From: Aquarana catesbeiana
Lineage: Eukaryota; Chordata; Amphibia; Anura; Ranidae
Direction of reading: 5' to 3'
Assembly (NCBI RefSeq): GCF_042186555.1
Contig: NC_133326.1
Span: 587,592,119 to 587,656,118, forward strand
DNA length: 64,000 nt
The position numbers and the translations under genes were made by a program. How positions within the stretch are numbered: the stretch's first letter is position 1; each line of letters begins with the position of its first letter. The notes beneath the pieces were generated by a model. The model was given only the letters and a program-made list of their open reading frames with translations. It made no database searches and was not told the DNA's origin. Shown piece after piece: positions 58,145 to 64,000 of the stretch.

Positions 58145-58604
58145 CTCAATACTTGGTTTTGGCTCCTTTTTGCATGAATTACTGCATCAATGCGGCGTGG
58201 AATGGAGGTGATCAGCCTGTGGCACTGCTGAGGTGGTATGTAAGCCCAGGTTGCGTTGATAGCAGCCTTCAGCTTGTCTGCATTCTTGGGTCTGGGGTAT
58301 CATCTTCCTCTTGACAATACCCCACAGATTCTATGGGGTTTAGGTCAGGCAAGTTTGCTGGCCAATCAAGCACAGTGGTACCATGATCATTAAACCAGGT
58401 ATTGGTACTTTTTGCAGTGTGGGCAGGTGCCAAGTCCTGCTGCAAAATGAAATCAGCATCTCCATAAAGATGGACAGCCGAGGGAAGAATGAAGTGCTCT
58501 AGAATTTCCTGGTAGAGGGCTGCGCTGACTTTGGACTTGATAAAACACAGTGGACCAACAGCAGCAGATGACATGGCTCCCCAAATAATCACGGTTGTGG
58601 AAAA
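58145..58604 (-). pseudogene. Tc1 transposase C-terminal half, minus strand
   Basis: Reads MIIWGAMSSAAVGPLCFI, then ADFILQQDLAPAHTAKST (second catalytic D), VLDWPANLPDLNPIES (the catalytic E), then leaves frame near 58310. The text up to 58145 still resembles the family C-terminus in another frame. The N-terminal half and first D are absent. Confidence 0.85.
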
Positions 58605-58694
58605 TTTTGCACTTCATTTTGAAATCGAGGTCCCAGAGTCTGGAAGAATAGTGGAGAGCCATAGAATCCAAGTTGCATGAGGTCCAGTGTGAAG

Positions 58695-58810
58695 TTTCCA
58701 CATTCAGTGATAATTTGGGGAGCCATGTCATCTGCTGGTGTTGGTCCATTGTGTTTTATCAAGTCCAAAGTCAGCGCAGCCCTCTGCCAGGAAATTCTAC
58801 AGCACTTCAT
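58695..58810 (+). pseudogene. Inverted copy of the Tc1 transposase segment
   Basis: TTCCACATTCAGTGATAATT to GGAAATTCTACAGCACTTCA is the near-complement of 58489-58604. It faces that segment across a ~90-bp loop, giving a stem of about 115 bp. Confidence 0.78.
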
Positions 58811-58932
58811 GCTTATGTAATATTCTAAATTTCTGAGATACTATACTTTGGGCTTTCACTAGCTGTAAGCCATAATCCTCAAAATTTAAAAAAAGAAATG
58901 CTTGAAATATATCACTGTGTGTAACGCATCTA

Positions 58933-59163
58933 CCATATCTATCGGCATATAACACACACTTTTTCCCCCTGAAAATAGGGGGGAAATCAGGAGTGCGTGT
59001 TATACGCCGATTAGCGTTCCTCGGAGAAGCAGGGGGACGCTGCCAAATCACTGAGCCGACATGTCTTGCTTACTCGGCTCTGACGTCACACACACATCCC
59101 GCCGGCATTGGACCAGTGTCTTGTCAATCACAGGAGCTGGTCCAATGGCGATGGTGGAGGTGG

Positions 59164-59202
<39 letters not shown>

Positions 59203-59531
59203 CGAGTACTGTAAACAGAAGATGACTGCTCGGTGATTCCGGCGGTGCTCGTCCCCCTCCTGATTTCCTGCACTGCATGAGAGATGGTGAGGCTGCAGGT
59301 AAGCATCAGGCTGCATTGGATGGGCGCAGATCAGGCTGCAGATGGGCACAGAGGCTGCAGATTGGCATCAGGCTGCAATGGATGGGCGCAGATCAGGCTG
59401 CAGATGGGCACAGATTGATTGGCACTGACCATTATTTTGCTTCAAAGTGGTTTATTTGGGAAAAAAAAACGTTTTTTTTCCTGAAACTTCCCTCTTAAAT
59501 CGGGGTGCGTGTTATACGCCGATAAATACGG
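58933..59531. mobile_element. TA-flanked TIR element nested in the Tc1 copy
   Basis: CCATATCTATCGGCATATAA at the left pairs with TTATACGCCGATAAATACGG at the right; TA flanks both sides. It is related to 2791-3903 by its ends, its GC-rich block (59080-59160) and its short GGCTGCAGATGGGCACAG minisatellite (59290-59430). It has a (GT)17 run at 59166-59199 and no transposase. The Tc1 text resumes after it with ATATGAGTTTCAC. Confidence 0.82.
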
Positions 59532-59657
59532 TATATAAAATATGAGTTTCACTTTTTTGAATAGAATTACTGAAATGCATTAACTTTTTGATGAAATTCA
59601 AATTTAATGAGATGCACCTGTACACACTGATTTTACTGTTGTGGGTTTAGTAACACT

Positions 59658-60637
59658 TTAACCATTTAAGGACCGCCCACCGTCGTTATACCTAGCTAAT
59701 TTGACATTAAATACCTTTGTTATGGCAGCAGCTAGCTCCCATAAGTCCGGTATTTTTAAAAATGGGCGGCGGCGCTCTTTCTGATAAAAGTGGTCTCGGC
59801 GGCGGATTCGCTGCAAGATCACTTTTATTGGGGCGGGAGAGGGCCCCCCCCGCTGTGCTCCGGTCGTCTCTGCTGCTTTCTGTAGCGACAGAGACAATCG
59901 CGTCCTTTCTCCTCACTGCCTGGATGCCGAGTGAGGGAAAGATGGCCCCCGCTCAGCTCTATAGCATTGTATTTTAGTGTGTGTATATATGAGATCTGAG
60001 GTCTTTTTGACCCCAGGTCTCATATTTAAGAGGTCCTGTCATACTTTTTTTTTTTTATTACAAGGGATGTTTACATTCCTTGTAATAGGAATAAAAGTGA
60101 CCCAAACATATTATTTTTAAAAGGACAGTGTAAAAATAAAACGGTAAATAAGAAAAAATAGAATTTAAAGTGCCCCGTCCTCCCGAGCTTGCACGCAGAA
60201 GCGAACACATACTTAAGTTGTGCCCGCATATGAAAATTATGTTCAAACCACACGTGAGGTATCGCCGTGATCGTTAGAGCGAGAGCAATAATTCTAGCCC
60301 TAGATCTCCTCTGAACATGTAACCTGTATACATTTTTTAAACGTCGCCTATGGAGATTTTTAAGGGTAAAAGTTTGTCCCCATTCCATGAGCAGGCGCAA
60401 TTTTGAAGCGTGACATGTTGGGTATCAATTCAGTTGGCATAACATTATCTTTCACAATATAAAAGAAAAAAATGGGCTAACTTTACTGTTGTCTTAACTG
60501 TTGTCTTATTTTTTTTTAAGTCAGAAAAGTTTATTTTACCCAAAAAAAAGTGCGCTTGTAACACCGCTGTGCAAATACAGTGTGACATAAAGTATTGCAA
60601 CGACCGCCATTTTATTCTCTAGGGTGTTAGAACTCAC

Positions 60638-60726
<89 letters not shown>

Positions 60727-60816
60727 TTTTTTTTTTCTAAGTAAATTTCTTACAAAAAAAATGATTTTAACCTGTACACCTAGTCTGAAAAATAGGCCCG
60801 GTCCTTAAGTGGTTAA
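59658..60816 (+). mobile_element. TTAA-flanked 1.16-kb TIR element
   Basis: TTAACCATTTAAGGACCGCC at the left mirrors GGCCCGGTCCTTAAGTGGTTAA at the right, with TTAA at both edges. Near the right there is an (AT)n run (60640-60721). Interior text such as CATTTTATTCTCTAGGGTGT recurs, reversed, at 62120-62140. It has no coding frame with recognisable motifs. The terminal CCACTT resembles 18614-19567, so both may use one transposase. Confidence 0.75.
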
Positions 60817-60895
60817 GTATGACATGGCATGATCCCCTGATCCCAATTGCAGTTTAGGTATTTTTTCCTTTTTTACTCACCTATGATGCTGTCAT

Positions 60896-60926
<31 letters not shown>

Positions 60927-62105
60927 TTTTGTTTTAATGGCGACAGTATACCTAGTCAGCAAGTAAACAAGTCAAGAAAGGATGGCATGTTTTACAGTGG
61001 ATGGCAGGTGTCAGAACTGAAATTTTCCAGCCAGTGGCCTAAAGTGGTACCACATCACGGGAATGGCTGCTGGAAACCAAGAGACTCTCGGCAGGTTCAA
61101 CAATGTTTTTATGCATTTGCAGCCTATTTAGTGAGAGGCTTGTAAAGTACCAATGCCTCGTGTGTAGTTTGCACAGTTTATGCAGCGTTTCAGGGATCAT
61201 AGAATTTCGATGGAATGGTGGTCTATTAAGTAACCAGTGGGGACTGTAAAACTCTGATGCTAATCCTGCTCTAGCTGCATTATATAAATTTAGTGAAATC
61301 TATTGCATAGAAAAATTACAGTTTGGATTTACGTTTAGCAGCACATTGTACACAAATGCTAATACAAGTTACTTATCCCTCCCTGTCACCGGCCTTTGTC
61401 AATTGCACCCCCATCAGCTTGCAGGAGAGGAAGCTCTGTGACCTTTAGGAAGGAAGTGACTCTCCTGTCACACGCCTCGATGACAGGCCGGATCTATAGC
61501 AGCATGTCTGAAAACAGGAAGACAAATGCAATTTCATAAAGAATACAAAGTAAGCGTACTGTAACTACTGTCCTACTGCACCTCTACGACTGGCGATTCA
61601 GCACATGGCTCTCCTGTGCTTGTGAAACTTTAGCTGTCTTTGCCAATCTTTTTGAAGATTTACCGAAAACCAATATTTATACCCAATCGCATGCTGTCAG
61701 CTTGCATCTCTTGGGTGGCTCCAGGGATAGGATATCCCTGCCAGAATTCTCACTTCTGCCCAAAGACTTTAGGATGTACACCATTTAAAAGATGGTGAAT
61801 AAAATAAATGGTGGTTCCAGAGAGTGGCACCCTGGCAAAAGCCTTGTTAGAAGAGAAGCAAACCTAAACTGCCGCATGGCTTTCAGGTGCTGGAATGAAC
61901 ACATACCTGAAAATGAAATGTCAGTTTTGAAAGGAAATGATCATTTCAACATTTTAGTAATTCAAATCTTTTTAAAGATCAATGAATATGAACCAGTCCC
62001 CACCCAGGCCCATTCTGACATTTCTCTGACATGCTACATGTAAAAATCTGTATTTTTTTTTTTTTGCCCCAAATATTTTATGTTTTTGTTTTGTTTTTGT
62101 TTTTT
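60817..62105. other. No feature recognised
   Basis: Unique-looking DNA with a T run at 60890-60931. No supported exon. Confidence 0.45.
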
Positions 62106-63088
62106 TGTTAGCAGACACCCTAGAGAATAAAATGGTGGTTGTTACAATTTGTTATGTCACACGGTATTTGCGCAGTGATTTTTTCCAACGCAATTTTTTG
62201 GGAAAAAATACACTTTAATGCAAACAAAAAACAATAGATAACCCAATTTTTTTCTGGAATCTAACAGATGATGTTACATGGATTAAATAGATACCTAACA
62301 TGTCATGCTTTATAATTACGCATGCTTGTGGAATGGTGCCAAACTACGGTTTTTAAAAATCCATAGGCGACACTTTAAAAATGTTTACAGGTTATTAGTT
62401 TAGCGTTACAGAGAAGGTCCAGTCCCAGAATTATTGCTCTCACTATAATGTTTGTGGCGATACCTCTCCTGTGGTGCAAACACCGTTTACATATGCATTC
62501 GCTTCTGTGTGTGAGCATGAGGGGACAGGGGCACTTTAAATGAATAAATATAATATATATATATAATTTTACATTGTCCCTTTTTTAATTGTAATAATTT
62601 ATTTTATTCCTATCACAAGAAATGTAAACATCCCTTGTGATAGAAATAAGGCAGACAGGTCCTCTTTATGGAGACATCTGGGGTATACATGACCCCAGAT
62701 ATCTCCTCTACCCTGGAAACCATGAGATAAAAAAACAAACACTGATCTCTGCTTTCTAGGAAAAAAATGGCAGTGTTTATATCTGCCAGAGCCGGAATCA
62801 TGACGTCGCTTCCGGCCTCCCATGATCGTAGAGATGGCCAGGGACCATCTGGTCCTCCGGCCAGCTCTGTGGTAACCCGGCGCCGCCACTGGATCAAATC
62901 TCTGGATTTCCGATCTAAAAGGCGAGAACGAGCAGGCGCTGCTGGGAAGGCTTTTACATTGTAGGGAATCGGTAGCTGAAAAAAGATATATCTGGATGAT
63001 GCTTGTAGCTGTAGGCATCATCCAGATGTATAACCACTTCAAGCCCACCACGTCCTATGACTTCATGCGGGCAGGAAGTGGTTACATG
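62106..63088 (-). mobile_element. Reversed partial relative of 59658-60816
   Basis: ACACCCTAGAGAATAAAATGG, TATGTCACACGGTATTTGCG and TTTTTAAAAATCCATAGGCG are complements, in the same order, of the interior of 59658-60816. The outer (right) edge carries TAACCACTTC and GAAGTGGTTA at 63031-63085. A stem-loop, ATCTGGATGATGC paired with GCATCATCCAGAT, sits at 62989-63028. The other terminus is lost. Confidence 0.68.
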
Positions 63089-63311
63089 AGAGGCAAGGCT
63101 AAGTAAGGTGTGTGTTTTGGAGATCAGCTCGATGCCTGCCATGTATTAGCGTATTCTTTCACCTCTAGTGTCACTGGTTAGCCCTCCAATGCATCCGGAC
63201 AAACGCAAGCTGTAATGAGGCTGCAGCACTGGCTGGGTTTATGAGGGCTGTTCTTTATGTGCCAACCCGGGTGTTTTTCTCCAGCAAAGATCAGTGATGT
63301 AACTATTTCTC

Positions 63312-63694
63312 AAGTGTAACTAAAGACAAAACTTTTCTGCTAGTTTTGGATAGTGTGGAGATGGGTTAGAACACCTGTCGGTTTTTTTTATTGCTGTCTG
63401 GGCCCTTCACTCTATTTGTCCTTTTACTGTTATCATCAAAAGTGAAAGTAAAAGGAAATCTCAAATTTTGAGTTGACATCAGAACACAGAAAGCAAAGTT
63501 TCCAATGGGGACACTATTTCTGGTGACCCACTAAAATCTCCTCACTTTGGAGGAATTTCTTCTTGCTTCCTGTGTTGGCAATAAGACAGGAAGTGATGGG
63601 AAATCTTCCCTATGGGATAGAGATGGCAAAAAAAACGGACAGGATTTTCTTATTCTATCAAAAAAAAAAAAAGTTTGCCTTTAGTTACACTTTA
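63312..63694. mobile_element. 'GGGGACAC' MITE family, full copy
   Basis: AAGTGTAACTAAAGACAAAA at the left mirrors TTTGCCTTTAGTTACACTTT at the right. The interior has GTTTCCAATGGGGACAC and GACAGGAAGTGATGGGAAAT. 383 bp, non-coding. Decayed relatives lie at 52880-53827 and around 43225-43300. Confidence 0.72.
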
Positions 63695-64000
63695 ATCTAA
63701 CTCACTAGCACGTATGGTAATAATTGTTCATTTAATGGGGATATATAGCTTGGCTCCAGGTTTCGTTTGGACCATTACCCAGAGAGAAAGCAAAGTAACC
63801 CTTAAGATTTATAGCAGGCAGCCTATTGTGGCACGTCTCACCTGGTCAATGCTTCTCCTACAAGCTGCCAAGACCACCTGGAAAACCCAGACTTTTGAGT
63901 ACTTCTGGTGCACTTATTGACCAGACTTGAGAACTTTAACATTCGGGGTGTGCATATCCCAACTTTAGGAAAGCTGATATATAAAGTATTGAAAAAAATA
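63695..64000. other. No feature recognised
   Basis: Unique-looking DNA to the end of the window. Confidence 0.45.

Larger units (their letters stand above)
57213..59622. mobile_element. Second Tc1 fold-back element, with nested insertions
   Basis: The right end GAGATGCACCTGTA and the inner terminal text GATTATGGCTTACAGATAGT (left) and CTAGCTGTAAGCCATAATCC (right, inverted) mark a Tc1-type copy. The outer left terminus is lost. Transposase text on the minus strand at 58145-58604 is followed by its reversed copy at 58695-58810, so the copy is an inverted duplication with a short loop. A hAT-type element (57342-58125) and a TA-flanked element (58933-59531) are nested in it. Without these inserts it is about 1 kb. 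Confidence 0.8.

Overview
The window looks like non-coding nuclear DNA of an anuran amphibian, probably a ranid-type frog. I infer this from the mix of repeats: Tc1 elements with long IR/DR ends, a CR1-clade LINE, a DIRS-like reverse transcriptase relic, PIF/Harbinger and hAT derivatives, a very dense set of short TIR elements (MITEs), and long simple satellites. Nothing looks bacterial or viral. I found no intact host protein-coding gene, tRNA, rRNA or CRISPR array. Every long reading frame is either a transposon relic or an open frame inside a tandem repeat. The one candidate host element is a CCAAT-containing, promoter-like stretch ending in a good splice donor (about 40690-41105).

Layout. 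0-12 kb: sparse, mostly unique AT-rich DNA with a few MITEs and one TA-flanked TIR element whose middle has become a 40-bp minisatellite. 12-21 kb: a 5'-truncated CR1 LINE, a DIRS reverse transcriptase relic, a nearly complete but broken Tc1 element (16718-18312), a TTAA-flanked 954-bp element and a second Tc1 end. 21.9-25.7 kb: a 774-bp inserted unit with an exact 15-bp target duplication, then MITEs, then a PIF/Harbinger derivative keeping the start of its transposase. 25.8-33.5 kb: a satellite block in which a 43-bp array is split by two insertions, the larger holding a 2.6-kb array of a 20-bp unit; both arrays show higher-order duplication.

33.5-50 kb: MITE-rich DNA with a near-perfect 215-bp hairpin, a ~148-bp tandem unit (four copies, three hit by MITEs), the promoter candidate and a fold-back Tc1. 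50-64 kb: more MITEs, a reversed CR1 3' end, pure microsatellites, a second fold-back Tc1 carrying a nested hAT-type element and a nested TA-flanked element, and an inverted pair of related TTAA elements.

The genes do not work together as a pathway. What the window records is insertion history: order of insertion can be read from target duplications, nested copies and split arrays. The points most worth a second look are the two fold-back Tc1 copies, the internal cassette shared by TIR elements with different ends, the 774-bp unit with inverted arms, and the hairpins that could feed small-RNA pathways if transcribed. Family names rest on motif and terminus recognition; no database search was possible.
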